NCBI GenBank assembly: GCA_902800715.1
Contig: CADCFN010000004.1
Span: 62,001-126,000 of the forward strand
DNA from: an uncultured Bacteroidales bacterium
GTDB taxonomy: Bacteria > Bacteroidota > Bacteroidia > Bacteroidales > Muribaculaceae
DNA length: 64,000 nt
Direction: 5' to 3'
Below the pieces are notes generated by a model, which was given only the letters and a program-made list of their open reading frames with translations, had not been told where the DNA came from and ran no database searches. Position numbers and translations under genes: made by a program. Positions 9,527 to 18,257 of this stretch are shown here, in pieces (the stretch's first letter is position 1; every line of letters starts with the position of its first letter).

Positions 9527-10999
9527 TTATTTATATGCCTCATTTTGCTGCCCTGCAAGTGCAGGGTTGGCATTGATCTCATCCTGATCGATGGGCAGAA
9601 CGATTTTGCCGAACGTGCGGTCGATGGTTTTGGGCCGTCCGTTGACTGCAATGCCGCCAAAGTCATCGTTGAAGGTGATGGAACGGTTCATTCTCATCAT
9701 GTCAAAGAAACGGTGTCCCTCGCAAAACAGTTCCTTGCTACGCTCATCAAGAATCATGTCATCGTTGATCGTCGATGCAGTGGCTGGTTCCAGTGATGTG
9801 GCGCGGCATCGAATGGCGTTGAGGTATTGGGCGGCTTGCTCGGCATTGGGCTTCGAGGCATGCAAGGCGGCTTCGGCTGCAATGAGGTAAATCTCACTCA
9901 ACCTAATGACTTTAATGTTGACCGATGTAGGAGATTCCTTGCCGTCGCCATTCATGTCAGGCCCACCCATGTACTTGTTGCAACTGCCCAAATGGGTGTA
10001 TTCGCTCTCGTCCTGATACATCACACTCCAACGCACGTCGGTGGGGTCTTGTGCCAGACGCTCAAGGTAGTAATCGCTTGCCATGAACCATCCTGCAGCA
10101 CCGCTCTTCAAGCCGTAGCGCATGAGGTAAAACCCCAGCGAATAGGTGCCCAAATCAGCCTCTGCTGAATAAATGCCCAGCTCAAAGATGCTCTCAGAGC
10201 CAAACTGCTTTTTCCATGAGTCGGCCCACTGTGAGGGCTCATAAAGCTTGAACTTTCCACTGCCGATGATTTCTTGAGCGGCAGCCAGTGCTCCGTCATA
10301 ATCTTCCATATAAAGCTTTACACGGGCTTGTTCGGCCAGGTTGGCATAGTAGCCCATGTAACCGTCTTGCTGAACTTTGCCGTTCTCGAGAAGAGACTTA
10401 CCTTGGTTCAGATCGCTAATGATTTGCTTGTAAACCTCCTCGACAGTGGCTCGGGTGGGTTGAGCACTAGCAGGCAGGGTTTGGGTTACCAAGGGAACAC
10501 CCAAGCTGCCCTTATCATAGTTGTAAGGCTTGCCATAGAGGCGCACAAGGTCAAAGTAGATGAGAGCACGCAACGTGAAAGCCTCGCCCTTACACTGATT
10601 ATAGCTGGCGGCATCCTCGCTGGTACCGTTTTCAGTAATGCGGTCAATGTTCTCAAGCAGGTTATTCACTTGAAGGATGCAATAATAGCCAGTGGACCAG
10701 AAACCACTGTAAGAACCCGATGTGGCAGAGTGATTGAAACTGTACAATCCGTCTAAGCCACGTCCTTGAGAGGCGATAGTGAGATCGCCGCCCTTGGCAT
10801 CTCCGTACATAAAGAAATTGCGGCCGTAGTAGGACGATGATGCCATGGTACGCATGATGCCGTTGATGATAACGCGGGCATCTGTCGGCGTGGCAATTGC
10901 TTCGGCACTGTTAGCACTGTTAGTGGGCTCCATGTCAAGGAAATCGTTACATGACACGAGCATCAGCATGGACAGCAACAGGAATGATATCTTTTTCAT
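9527..10999 (-). CDS. SusD/RagB-family nutrient-binding lipoprotein
   Basis: 490 residues from the ATG at 10999; the longer in-frame start at 11029 would spoil the signal peptide. Lipoprotein signal MKKISFLLLSMLMLVSC with lipidation at Cys about 17, then NDFLDMEPTNSANS, a standard SusD opening. The TPR-like helical body and the C-terminal signature (ILDERSKELFCEGHRFFDMMRMN) match RagB/SusD proteins. It follows the SusC gene 11036-14191 with a 36-bp gap, in the order SusC then SusD usual for the family. It would form the surface lid of that transporter. No glycoside hydrolase or peptidase accompanies the pair in this window, so the substrate cannot be guessed. Confidence 0.94.
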   Translation of the reverse strand: MKKISFLLLSMLMLVSCNDFLDMEPTNSANSAEAIATPTDARVIINGIMRTMASSSYYGRNFFMYGDAKGGDLTIASQGRGLDGLYSFNHSATSGSYSGFWSTGYYCILQVNNLLENIDRITENGTSEDAASYNQCKGEAFTLRALIYFDLVRLYGKPYNYDKGSLGVPLVTQTLPASAQPTRATVEEVYKQIISDLNQGKSLLENGKVQQDGYMGYYANLAEQARVKLYMEDYDGALAAAQEIIGSGKFKLYEPSQWADSWKKQFGSESIFELGIYSAEADLGTYSLGFYLMRYGLKSGAAGWFMASDYYLERLAQDPTDVRWSVMYQDESEYTHLGSCNKYMGGPDMNGDGKESPTSVNIKVIRLSEIYLIAAEAALHASKPNAEQAAQYLNAIRCRATSLEPATASTINDDMILDERSKELFCEGHRFFDMMRMNRSITFNDDFGGIAVNGRPKTIDRTFGKIVLPIDQDEINANPALAGQQNEAYK

Positions 11000-11035
11000 T
11001 GATATGTCGTGATTGAAAAGTTTGACCATGTTTAG

Positions 11036-14000
11036 TTAAAATTTCAAGTTAACGCCTAGAGTGAAAGTCTTGCCCAGCGGGGTTTCCCAACCGCGGGTTC
11101 CATACTGGTTCACCTCGGGATCGGCATCCTTGTACTTGCTAAAAGTGAGCAAGTTAGTAGCGCTAAAGTAAATGCGTGCTCCCTGCATGTAAGCTTTCGA
11201 GACGAAGGCCTTGGGCAGGTTGTAGCCAATGCTGACATTCTTGAGGCGCAGGAAACTGGCATTGCAGATGTGGCGTGAAGAATACTGCATGGCATCCTCC
11301 AGGTCAATACCACGAATCATAGGCTCGCTACCGTTGTGATTCTCGGCTGTCCACATGTTGTCATAGTAGTTCTTGGAGCGGATGCGTTCCCAGTAGTAAC
11401 CATCATCGGCCACATCCTTGTAAGCACCATCATAGAGGCTTCCACCAATCTTATAGATGAAGTTGGCAGCCAGTTCAATGCCCTTATAACTCAAAGTGGT
11501 GTTGAGACCTCCTGTAACATCGGGAATGGCATTGCCAATAATTGTATTGTTGGCTTTTTTATAGTCATAGGTCGCTCCACGACCGTTGTAAATAAAGTCA
11601 CCTGCCTGGTCATCTTCCGGGGCATTGACATAATATACGCTGGCACCATTTGACTGATCCACACCAGCCCATTCATAGCCATAAAATGCCAATGTGGATT
11701 CACCCTCACGATAGATGTACTGTGCGCGATCATCGTCACCAGTGGGGTCATACCAGATAATGTCTGCTCCATTATAAAGTCTTTTGACCTTGCTGGTAAG
11801 GAAAGTGGCGTTGACCGATGCTGTCCACTTCCAATCGCGGTTGCTAATGATGTCATAGCTCACTTCGGTTTCCACACCGTGGTTGTTGATACGTCCTATA
11901 TTGCGCAGGGTTGATGAAAATCCCGTGACACGTGTGATGGGCATATCCTGAAGCAGGTTCTTGGATGTGCGGTTGAAGTACTCAATGCTACCACGCAGAC
12001 GATTACCCCAGAATCCGAAGTCGATGCCCACATTATAGGTGTAGTTGGTCTCCCACGACAAGTCATTGTCTGCAAGGGTGGAAAGTGTGCCGCCTGGGTC
12101 ACCCATGTACTTAGTGTTATAAGTAATGAGGTTCATGTAGCCGTAATTGTTGGTGGGCAAGGTACCATTTACACCATATGACATGCGCAGCCTGAGGGTG
12201 CTCACATTTTCCAGCGACTCCATGAAGCTCTCGTGCTTGATATTCCATGAACCAGCAAGCGACCAGAAGTTACCCCAGCGTGAATTGCGGCTCAACTTAG
12301 ATGAACCATCACGGCGGAAACTTGCTGAAGCAAAATACTTGCCTGCATACTGGTAGTCGGCCTTGCTAAGGAACGAAACGAGTGAATTACCCCAACGGTA
12401 GCCCGATGCCTCGGTGCTGCCTGCAGTGCTCACGGTGTGGAGCGTACTGGTGGGCAGATTGGTACCTGTTGAGCGTGTGAAATCGGTCTTGTTCTTCTCG
12501 GCTTCAAAGCCTGCCATCAATTGTATGTTGTGGTCGCCAAAACTCTGGTTGTAATTGGCTGTAGTGCTTGATACCATCTTCTCATAGACCGTGCGCATCT
12601 CATGCACTCTGCCATTATCGGACGAAGCAGAGAAGTGGTCGGCGCTGAAGTAGATGTGATCCTTAACAGCGGTGTTGTCATAGGAGAAAATCGACTTAAC
12701 GTCAAGTACAGGCAACAGATGCAAGTTGAGGGCTTCGGTGACATTGAACTTGTTGTTCTGTGCCTTGTTTTCCCACTGCTTGTTGTAGTAGAGCGCATTG
12801 TAGGCATAACTGCCATAACGGCTGGTCCAATCTTCGCCTGTCTCAAAGTCGGTGGGCCAGTAAAACCCCCAAAGCAGGTTGCGTGTCTGCATGAACAAAT
12901 TATTGCCAGTGTTGCGGGTGTCGTTGTAGCCTTCAGTGGTCGTGCGACTGGCGCTGACGTTGGAAGACAACTCGAGGAATTTGCCAGCCTTGGCTGTCAA
13001 GTTGATGCGTCCGCTGAAGCGGTCAAAATTGTTGATGCGGATACGGCCCTCATCGCGGGTGTATGCAAACGAGGTGTAGTAGTTAACATTAGGAGTTGCA
13101 CCGCTCACAGCGAAGTCATAGTTCTGGAAGGTGGCAGTACGGAAATAGGCTTTGTCCCAGTCGAAGTATTTACCTGCTCTACCCGAGTTGTTGTAGTCGC
13201 TGATGATAATCGGCGCATTCAGGCCAACACCCTCGGTGGAGAAGGCATAGCCGTGCTTGTTGAACCTGCGGTTGAGCTGCCCCAAGGAATAAGAATTAGC
13301 GGCTTCATCGCTGCTGCCCCCCGAGGTTTTATAATCATGGAATACTTTGTAAAGCATTTCCACCTGCTGCTCAGTCTTGGCGGGCTCATAGTTTTTAGTT
13401 GCCCACGATGGCGTGAAACCCACCGATATATTCAAATCAACATGGGTCTTGCCTTGGGAGCCTTTCTTTGTTGTGATGAGGATAACACCATTAGCAGCGC
13501 GTGAACCATAGAGTGATGATGCGGCAGCGTCCTTAAGCACAGAGATAGACTCGATGTCGTTAGGACTGAGCGAATTCATCACGTTGTTGGTTGAGTAGAT
13601 ATAGTCACTCATTTGTCCAACGTCACCGCTGGTAACGGGCACACCATCGATGACATAAAGGGGCTCATTGCTCGCGTTCATTGACCCTATACCGCGGATG
13701 CGGATGCTTGGAGCCGAACCAGCCTGACCGCTACTGTTGGAAACCTGGAGGCCCGCAACGCGTCCATTGAGCGCATTCTCAAAAGTGGTGATGGGGATGT
13801 CCTTGAGCGCATTTTGGCCTACCATACTGGCAGATCCGCTGTAACTGCTTTTCTTGGCAGTGCCATAAGCGACAACGATTACCTCGTTCAGATCATGAGG
13901 AGATTCACTCATGCGAACCTCAATAGAAGTTTTACCCTCCACGTCATGCTCCTGTGAAAGAAAACCAATGTAGTCAAATGTAAGCGTTGCTCCTGGAGAA

Positions 14001-14191
14001 CACTTGATGGAAAAGCGACCATTGGCATCGGTCATTGTAGCCGTAGAAGTTCCCTTAACATGGACGCTAACCCCCATGAGGGGTTCGTCATGGTCGTCGA
14101 GCACTGTCCCAGAAAATGTCTGGCCGCTCTGAGCCATTGCATTGATGAAACTGATCATCAACACAAATACTAGAATTAAGATTTTTTTCAT
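11036..14191 (-). CDS. SusC/RagA-type TonB-dependent transporter
   Basis: 1051 residues, full length for a SusC protein. Signal peptide about 1-20 (FVLMISFINAMAQ), carboxypeptidase-D-like domain about 24-95 (GTVLDDHDEPLMGVSVHV), NEVIVVAYGTAKK segment, plug with SISVLKDAAASSLYGSRAANG, and a barrel ending in the usual aromatic terminus (TFTLGVNLKF). It is the first gene of a two-gene operon with the SusD protein 9527-10999. A TAATTTTG element on the minus strand (plus coordinates 14286-14293) lies about 95 bp upstream and may be its -7 box. Role: TonB-driven import across the outer membrane together with its SusD. Confidence 0.95.
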   Translation of the reverse strand: MKKILILVFVLMISFINAMAQSGQTFSGTVLDDHDEPLMGVSVHVKGTSTATMTDANGRFSIKCSPGATLTFDYIGFLSQEHDVEGKTSIEVRMSESPHDLNEVIVVAYGTAKKSSYSGSASMVGQNALKDIPITTFENALNGRVAGLQVSNSSGQAGSAPSIRIRGIGSMNASNEPLYVIDGVPVTSGDVGQMSDYIYSTNNVMNSLSPNDIESISVLKDAAASSLYGSRAANGVILITTKKGSQGKTHVDLNISVGFTPSWATKNYEPAKTEQQVEMLYKVFHDYKTSGGSSDEAANSYSLGQLNRRFNKHGYAFSTEGVGLNAPIIISDYNNSGRAGKYFDWDKAYFRTATFQNYDFAVSGATPNVNYYTSFAYTRDEGRIRINNFDRFSGRINLTAKAGKFLELSSNVSASRTTTEGYNDTRNTGNNLFMQTRNLLWGFYWPTDFETGEDWTSRYGSYAYNALYYNKQWENKAQNNKFNVTEALNLHLLPVLDVKSIFSYDNTAVKDHIYFSADHFSASSDNGRVHEMRTVYEKMVSSTTANYNQSFGDHNIQLMAGFEAEKNKTDFTRSTGTNLPTSTLHTVSTAGSTEASGYRWGNSLVSFLSKADYQYAGKYFASASFRRDGSSKLSRNSRWGNFWSLAGSWNIKHESFMESLENVSTLRLRMSYGVNGTLPTNNYGYMNLITYNTKYMGDPGGTLSTLADNDLSWETNYTYNVGIDFGFWGNRLRGSIEYFNRTSKNLLQDMPITRVTGFSSTLRNIGRINNHGVETEVSYDIISNRDWKWTASVNATFLTSKVKRLYNGADIIWYDPTGDDDRAQYIYREGESTLAFYGYEWAGVDQSNGASVYYVNAPEDDQAGDFIYNGRGATYDYKKANNTIIGNAIPDVTGGLNTTLSYKGIELAANFIYKIGGSLYDGAYKDVADDGYYWERIRSKNYYDNMWTAENHNGSEPMIRGIDLEDAMQYSSRHICNASFLRLKNVSIGYNLPKAFVSKAYMQGARIYFSATNLLTFSKYKDADPEVNQYGTRGWETPLGKTFTLGVNLKF

Positions 14192-14285
14192 GTGTAAATT
14201 CTATAGATACTGATAACGTTTATAAACATTTGAATGAAAAATATAACAAAAAAGTGTACAAAATTCATGTTAATTTCTTTGTTGA

Positions 14286-14293
14286 CAAAATTA
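14286..14293 (-). promoter_or_regulatory. Candidate -7 box (TAATTTTG) for SusC/SusD operon
   Basis: Minus-strand TAATTTTG matches the Bacteroidota TAnnTTTG -7 consensus about 95 bp before the SusC start. No TTTG is seen at the expected -33 spacing, so this is tentative. Confidence 0.4.
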
Positions 14294-14360
14294 TTGAGCG
14301 CTTTTGTGTTTCATTAATAGTTTTATACAAATTTTGTTGTCCATTTAATAAACAATGTAA

Positions 14361-14395
14361 GAGGGTGTGTCATAATTCAGTTATGGCACACCCTC
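14361..14395 (-). terminator. Long hairpin after glycosyltransferase gene
   Basis: A 15-bp stem with a single G-T wobble (GAGGGTGTGTCATAA / TTATGGCACACCCTC, loop TTCAG). It sits 30 bp past the stop of the minus-strand glycosyltransferase; the T-tract after it is weak. Confidence 0.65.
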
Positions 14396-14425
14396 AAAAT
14401 TCTTGGTTGCTCGTGAGTCTCGTCT

Positions 14426-15574
14426 CTATTCTTCGGTCTCTCCCTGCTCTGGAATCACGATGTTGATGACCGGGGCTTTCTCGAGCAAGCTGCGGTAGAG
14501 GTCGGTCATCTTCTTGTAGAAGGCGGGGTAGTCGAGGTTTTCCTCGAAATCCTTCTGTGCCTGGGTGCCCATGCGGCTGCGGGAGGCGGTGTCGTTGATG
14601 AGCTGGTTGATGGCATTGGTGAGCGCTTGTTCGTCGCCTGGAGGCACGAGCAAGCCGTTCACGCCGTCGTGGACATACTCGGGTTGGGCTCCATTGTTGC
14701 TGCAGATGTGTGCTTTGCCTGCCATCATATACTCCAAGTTGCTGATTCCCAGCGCTTCTTGCTGTATTGAAGGCAGTACACCGAAGTCGGCCTGGCGCAG
14801 GTATTCCAGGATGTTATCGCGGAAACCGAGCAACGACACGTTGTGTACGAGACCGTTGGCAACGATGAAACCTTTGATTTTTGCCTTGTATTTGGGCTGT
14901 CCTTCGCCGATGATGGCCAGATGGTACTTGGCCTTATCTACATGGGTTAACGCGCTCAGAAGGGCATCTAAGCCTTTTTCAGGGGCAAGCTTGCCATGGT
15001 ACATGATGAGCGCCTGGTGGCTGTCGAGGTTAAGTTCGCGTCGCAGGTCGGGCACCTGAGTGCCTATCTGGCTGTCACACACGCTGTCGCGCAACACGAT
15101 ACCACGGTCGGCATATTGTTTCTTGGCCTTGCCCAGGAAGGCGTCACGTGCCATCTCGGACGAGAATACAAAGCAATCGATAGACTTGTACAGCTTGGTG
15201 TACATGTAGTTTTTCTTGGGCTTGTAGACGCCGTGGACGCTCACCACGACGCGAGTGTCGCGGTTCTCGCTGATGCGCCTTGCCATGACTGCCATGAAGG
15301 CGTCCTTGAAACTGTGCACATGGATGATGTTCTGCCCCTTGCGCAACAGGCGTGCAAAGCGCACAGGGCTATCGATGTCGGTCACGCCCTTGAGGGGCAG
15401 GATGGAGATGGGAATCTCCAAGCGGCGGTATTGCTTGAGCACGTTGGGGTGCTTGCGGCAGACGACCTCGACATAGAAGTCAGGATCGTTGCGCAGCCGC
15501 TCCACCAGGTCATAAGTATATTGCTCAGCACCGGTCCAGTGCTTGTTAGAAACGATATGGAATACGTTAATCAT
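14426..15574 (-). CDS. Glycosyltransferase, GT4 family (GT-B fold)
   Basis: 382 residues, the usual GT4 length. The N-terminal Rossmann-like domain starts MINVFHIVSNKHWTGAEQYT with the Gly-Ala donor-loop pattern, and VHVHSF / VVVSVHGVYK follow. The C-terminal domain has the typical MYHGKLAPEKGLDALLSAL and GLLVPPGDEQAL segments, and the EX7E-like motif region reads EALGISNLEYMMAGK. It would transfer a sugar from a nucleotide donor, probably in surface polysaccharide synthesis, in the cytosol or at the inner membrane. Donor and acceptor are unknown. It appears to be a single-gene unit with a TACTTTTG -7 box at 15631-15638 on the minus strand. Confidence 0.88.
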   Translation of the reverse strand: MINVFHIVSNKHWTGAEQYTYDLVERLRNDPDFYVEVVCRKHPNVLKQYRRLEIPISILPLKGVTDIDSPVRFARLLRKGQNIIHVHSFKDAFMAVMARRISENRDTRVVVSVHGVYKPKKNYMYTKLYKSIDCFVFSSEMARDAFLGKAKKQYADRGIVLRDSVCDSQIGTQVPDLRRELNLDSHQALIMYHGKLAPEKGLDALLSALTHVDKAKYHLAIIGEGQPKYKAKIKGFIVANGLVHNVSLLGFRDNILEYLRQADFGVLPSIQQEALGISNLEYMMAGKAHICSNNGAQPEYVHDGVNGLLVPPGDEQALTNAINQLINDTASRSRMGTQAQKDFEENLDYPAFYKKMTDLYRSLLEKAPVINIVIPEQGETEE

Positions 15575-15630
15575 CTGTTAATCAGATTTTTGAGGATATA
15601 CTCGAAAGTATTGTATAGATATGATTGCTA

Positions 15631-15638
15631 CAAAAGTA
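15631..15638 (-). promoter_or_regulatory. Candidate -7 box (TACTTTTG) for glycosyltransferase
   Basis: Minus-strand TACTTTTG about 57 bp before the start at 15574; no clear TTTG at -33. Confidence 0.45.
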
Positions 15639-15696
15639 CAAAATAATCCTCTATTTTCTTCTTCCCTGCCCCATAAAAACACAAATTGGCAAAAAA

Positions 15697-15724
15697 CAGG
15701 CGCAGCAAAATTTTGCCGCGCCTG
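15697..15724 (-). terminator. Rho-independent terminator of SPFH/NfeD operon
   Basis: Palindrome CAGGCGC-x-GCAAAA / TTTTGC-x-GCGCCTG with one mismatch; on the minus strand it is followed directly by a run of T. It lies about 45 bp after the SPFH stop codon. Confidence 0.85.
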
Positions 15725-15766
15725 TTGATTGAGAATCTGATAGATGGGTTGTTCTCCCCTACCCGA

Positions 15767-16732
15767 TTATTCTTTCTTGCCGTCGCTGCCGAAGAGTTCC
15801 TTGATGCCGCCGATAGAGCCGAGCAGGTTGGTAGCCTCATAGGGCAGGTAAACCGTCTTGGTCTTGTCTCCACTGGCCACAGTATCAAGCATTTGGATAT
15901 ACTTTTGGGCAAGCAGGTAATTGGCGGGATTGGTGCTCTGTCCAACTGCCTCGGTAATTTTGTCGATGGCGATAGCCTCGGCTTCGGCTTTGCGGATGCG
16001 AGCCTGGGCTTCACCTTCGGCGCGCAGGATTTCGGTCTGCTTGTCGGCCTCGGCCTGGTTGATGCGAGCGGTCTTCTGGCCCTCGGACTGGAGGATGGCA
16101 GCCTGTTTCTGACCTTCGCTGGTGAGGATGGTAGCGCGCTTGTTACGCTCGGCCTGCATCTGCTTCTCCATGGCCTGGAGCACGGTTTGAGGCGGCTGAA
16201 TGTCCTGTAACTCAACGCGGTTCACTTTGATACCCCATTTGTTGGTGGCGTCGTCCAGCACGGCACGCAGCTTGCTGTTGATGGTGTCGCGCGAGGTCAG
16301 CGTCTGGTCCAGCTCGAGTTCACCGATGATGTTACGCAGCGTGGTCTGAGTCAGTTTCTCGATAGCGTTGGGCAGGTTGTTGATTTCATACACTGCCTTG
16401 AACGGATCCATAATCTGGAAATAGAGCAACGCGTTGATTTGCGTCATGACGTTATCTTTGGTAATCACGTTCTGCTTGTCGAAGTCATAGACTTGCTCGC
16501 GCAGGTCAATCACGTTGGTTGTGCGGTAGCGGCCATGCTCGTAGGCTACGATGCTCTTGGCGCGGTCAATAAACGGGATAATGATATTGATACCGGGTTT
16601 GAGGGTGGCATAGTATTTACCCAAGCGTTCGATAATCTTGGTCTCGCTCTGCGGGATAATTACAAGGCTGTTCTTCACCAGGATCAGAGCCAGCAGAATA
16701 ATGACGATAAGAAAAATTGTTACTGGAGACAT
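15767..16732 (-). CDS. SPFH/band 7 membrane protein (stomatin/paraslipin, QmcA-like)
   Basis: 321 residues: an N-terminal membrane segment (about 3-19, VTIFLIVIILLALILVK), an SPFH/band 7 domain (about 25-190, IIERLGKYYATLKPGINIIIPF, VITKDNVMTQINALLYFQI), then a long Ala/Glu/Lys/Gln-rich helix (about 190-260) with repeated ILxSEGQKQAA and AEAEA motifs that drives oligomerisation. Stomatin-type proteins assemble into large membrane rings or microdomains and often modulate partner proteases or channels. It is the downstream gene of a pair with NfeD (44-bp gap), an arrangement conserved across bacteria (like YbbK-YbbJ in E. coli), which supports a joint membrane-quality role. Confidence 0.93.
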   Translation of the reverse strand: MSPVTIFLIVIILLALILVKNSLVIIPQSETKIIERLGKYYATLKPGINIIIPFIDRAKSIVAYEHGRYRTTNVIDLREQVYDFDKQNVITKDNVMTQINALLYFQIMDPFKAVYEINNLPNAIEKLTQTTLRNIIGELELDQTLTSRDTINSKLRAVLDDATNKWGIKVNRVELQDIQPPQTVLQAMEKQMQAERNKRATILTSEGQKQAAILQSEGQKTARINQAEADKQTEILRAEGEAQARIRKAEAEAIAIDKITEAVGQSTNPANYLLAQKYIQMLDTVASGDKTKTVYLPYEATNLLGSIGGIKELFGSDGKKE

Positions 16733-16776
16733 AATATTATTTTTTTAAAGTGAATACTAAAGTTGATATGACTCGA

Positions 16777-17229
16777 TTAGTCGATAGGCTCGACGGTAAC
16801 GATGATGCTGTCCATCTTCACGACGCGCACTCGGGTGTCCTTATCAATGGTACTGCCGTCGGCGCTACGTGCTTTCCAGTCATCACCATCGATGGCAACG
16901 CGACCATAGCCGCCAGCCTCGATACGCTCACTCACCCTACCCTGCTGGCCAATCATAGCCTCGACATTGCTCAGGCGTTCGCGGTTAGGTTTGTGAAGCT
17001 TCCTCAGTAATGTGGGACGCACTAGCAGGAGGCTCAGGACAGAGATGACTGCAAACGTGATAATCTGCACGGTAAGGTTGGCTCCGCATCCGGCCACAAT
17101 AGCGGTCACGGCGGCTCCGATGGCAAAGCACAGGATGAAGCAATCACCAGATGATAATTCAAGAATCAGGCACACGATGGAAATGATAACCCAAATGAGC
17201 CAAAGGTTGGATGTGAAAAACTCGATCAT
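16777..17229 (-). CDS. NfeD-like membrane protein (short form)
   Basis: 150 residues. Transmembrane helices span about 7-26 (LWLIWVIISIVCLILELSSG), 29-46 and 50-70, followed by a C-terminal OB-fold beta-barrel (about 88-150: GQQGRVSERIEAGGYGRVAIDGDDWKA). This is the short NfeD type that lacks the ClpP-like protease domain. It is first in an operon with the SPFH protein and is expected to bind it in the inner membrane. No convincing TAnnTTTG box was found upstream. Confidence 0.9.
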   Translation of the reverse strand: MIEFFTSNLWLIWVIISIVCLILELSSGDCFILCFAIGAAVTAIVAGCGANLTVQIITFAVISVLSLLLVRPTLLRKLHKPNRERLSNVEAMIGQQGRVSERIEAGGYGRVAIDGDDWKARSADGSTIDKDTRVRVVKMDSIIVTVEPID

Positions 17230-17796
17230 AATATTGAAGTTTTATGTTGTTATACTTTATTCTCTTCTTTTTATTCTTTAGACGCATGACCCAATCTAAA
17301 AACTACACGAACGGGTGGAAAAATTTTCAAAAAAATGTCATGCGAGGCACAAATGTTCAATTCCAATGCTATGCTGTAACTCAGTTGCAGTGACATTTGG
17401 GATTCGCCCCCAAAGTTACATGTTCACCTTTAAATCTGCAAATTTTATGCCATTTTTAATCAAATATTCTCCATCGGATGCTCGAATTGCACCAAATTTT
17501 GAATTCTCAAGCGGTTAAAATGCTATTTGTCGCTGTTAATCAGCATTTTTGGCGTTTTTGCCGAATTCTCAGAAAAATCGAGAAAAGATATCTTGCGGTA
17601 CAAGATGGCCTATTGCTACAGAAAAACAGTATAATCCTATTTAAATTGAGCATCTGGTGCCATTTCATGATTCCTTGTCCAGCTTGATGGCCGAAGTTGG
17701 AGTTTTTTCAAGGGTGTCATGTGAAACTTGCGGTTTTGTTCTTGTTTTTTAAAATAATGTGTTATCTTTGTGTCACGTTTCTTAAGCACTGAAGCA
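17230..17796. other. 567-bp intergenic region with no supported gene
   Basis: Separates the divergent nfeD and ybeY transcription units. Two short open frames here (about 70 codons) show no recognisable protein signature and were rejected. A weak TTTGGG/CCCAAA hairpin lies at 17396-17414 and the ybeY -7 box at 17763-17770. It is AT-rich; nothing else could be assigned. Confidence 0.6.
17741..17770 (+). promoter_or_regulatory. Promoter of ybeY-mnmG (TATCTTTG at 17763)
   Basis: TATCTTTG at 17763-17770 matches the -7 consensus, with CTTG at 17741-17744 about 18 bp upstream as an imperfect -33. It places the start of transcription after the in-frame GTG at 17770, so translation of ybeY must begin at the ATG at 17797. 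Confidence 0.65.
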
Positions 17797-18243
17797 ATGA
17801 CCGAAATTAACTACATGACCCAGGGAAAAGTCGAGATGCCGAAGCTCAATGAGCCCGCCGTCCTCGACTGGATTGTCGCCGTGGCTGCCACCTTGAATCA
17901 GAAGGTGGGCTGCCTGACGTACGTCTTTTGTGATGATGACTACATTCTCGAAACCAATCGTCAGTTCTTAGGACATGATTTCTACACCGATATCATCACG
18001 TTTGATTACACCAATTCAAGGCACATTGCCGGTGATATGGTAATCTCTCTTGATACCGTCAAGAGCAATTCCGAAGAACTGGGTGTGGCTTATGAAACAG
18101 AACTCATGCGAGTCATTATCCATGGTGTATTGCACTTGTGTGGCATCAATGATAAAGGTCCTGGAGAGCGTGAAATCATGGAACAACATGAGAATGCCGC
18201 ACTCTCAATTTTGCCAAAAAACGTATTTCTCGATATCGATTGA
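17797..18243 (+). CDS. ybeY: YbeY, 16S rRNA 3'-end endoribonuclease/maturation factor
   Basis: 148 residues from the ATG at 17797; the upstream GTG overlaps the promoter. YbeY is a zinc-dependent RNase acting in 16S rRNA 3'-end maturation and ribosome quality control. The metal site is visible as HGVLHLCGINDKGPGER, with two His; the third ligand position is Asp (GINDK) rather than the His of the classical H-x3-H-x5-H, a variant I associate with Bacteroidota. DYILETNRQFLGHDFYTDIITF is also typical. The stop codon precedes the mnmG start by 14 bp, so the two genes are very likely co-transcribed. Confidence 0.93.
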   Translation: MTEINYMTQGKVEMPKLNEPAVLDWIVAVAATLNQKVGCLTYVFCDDDYILETNRQFLGHDFYTDIITFDYTNSRHIAGDMVISLDTVKSNSEELGVAYETELMRVIIHGVLHLCGINDKGPGEREIMEQHENAALSILPKNVFLDID

Positions 18244-18257
18244 TTCAAGGATTGCTG

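Noticed and set aside
17315-17687. Two short frames in the nfeD-ybeY spacer
   Set aside because: Compositionally like non-coding AT-rich DNA, with no domain, signal or promoter; treated as chance frames.
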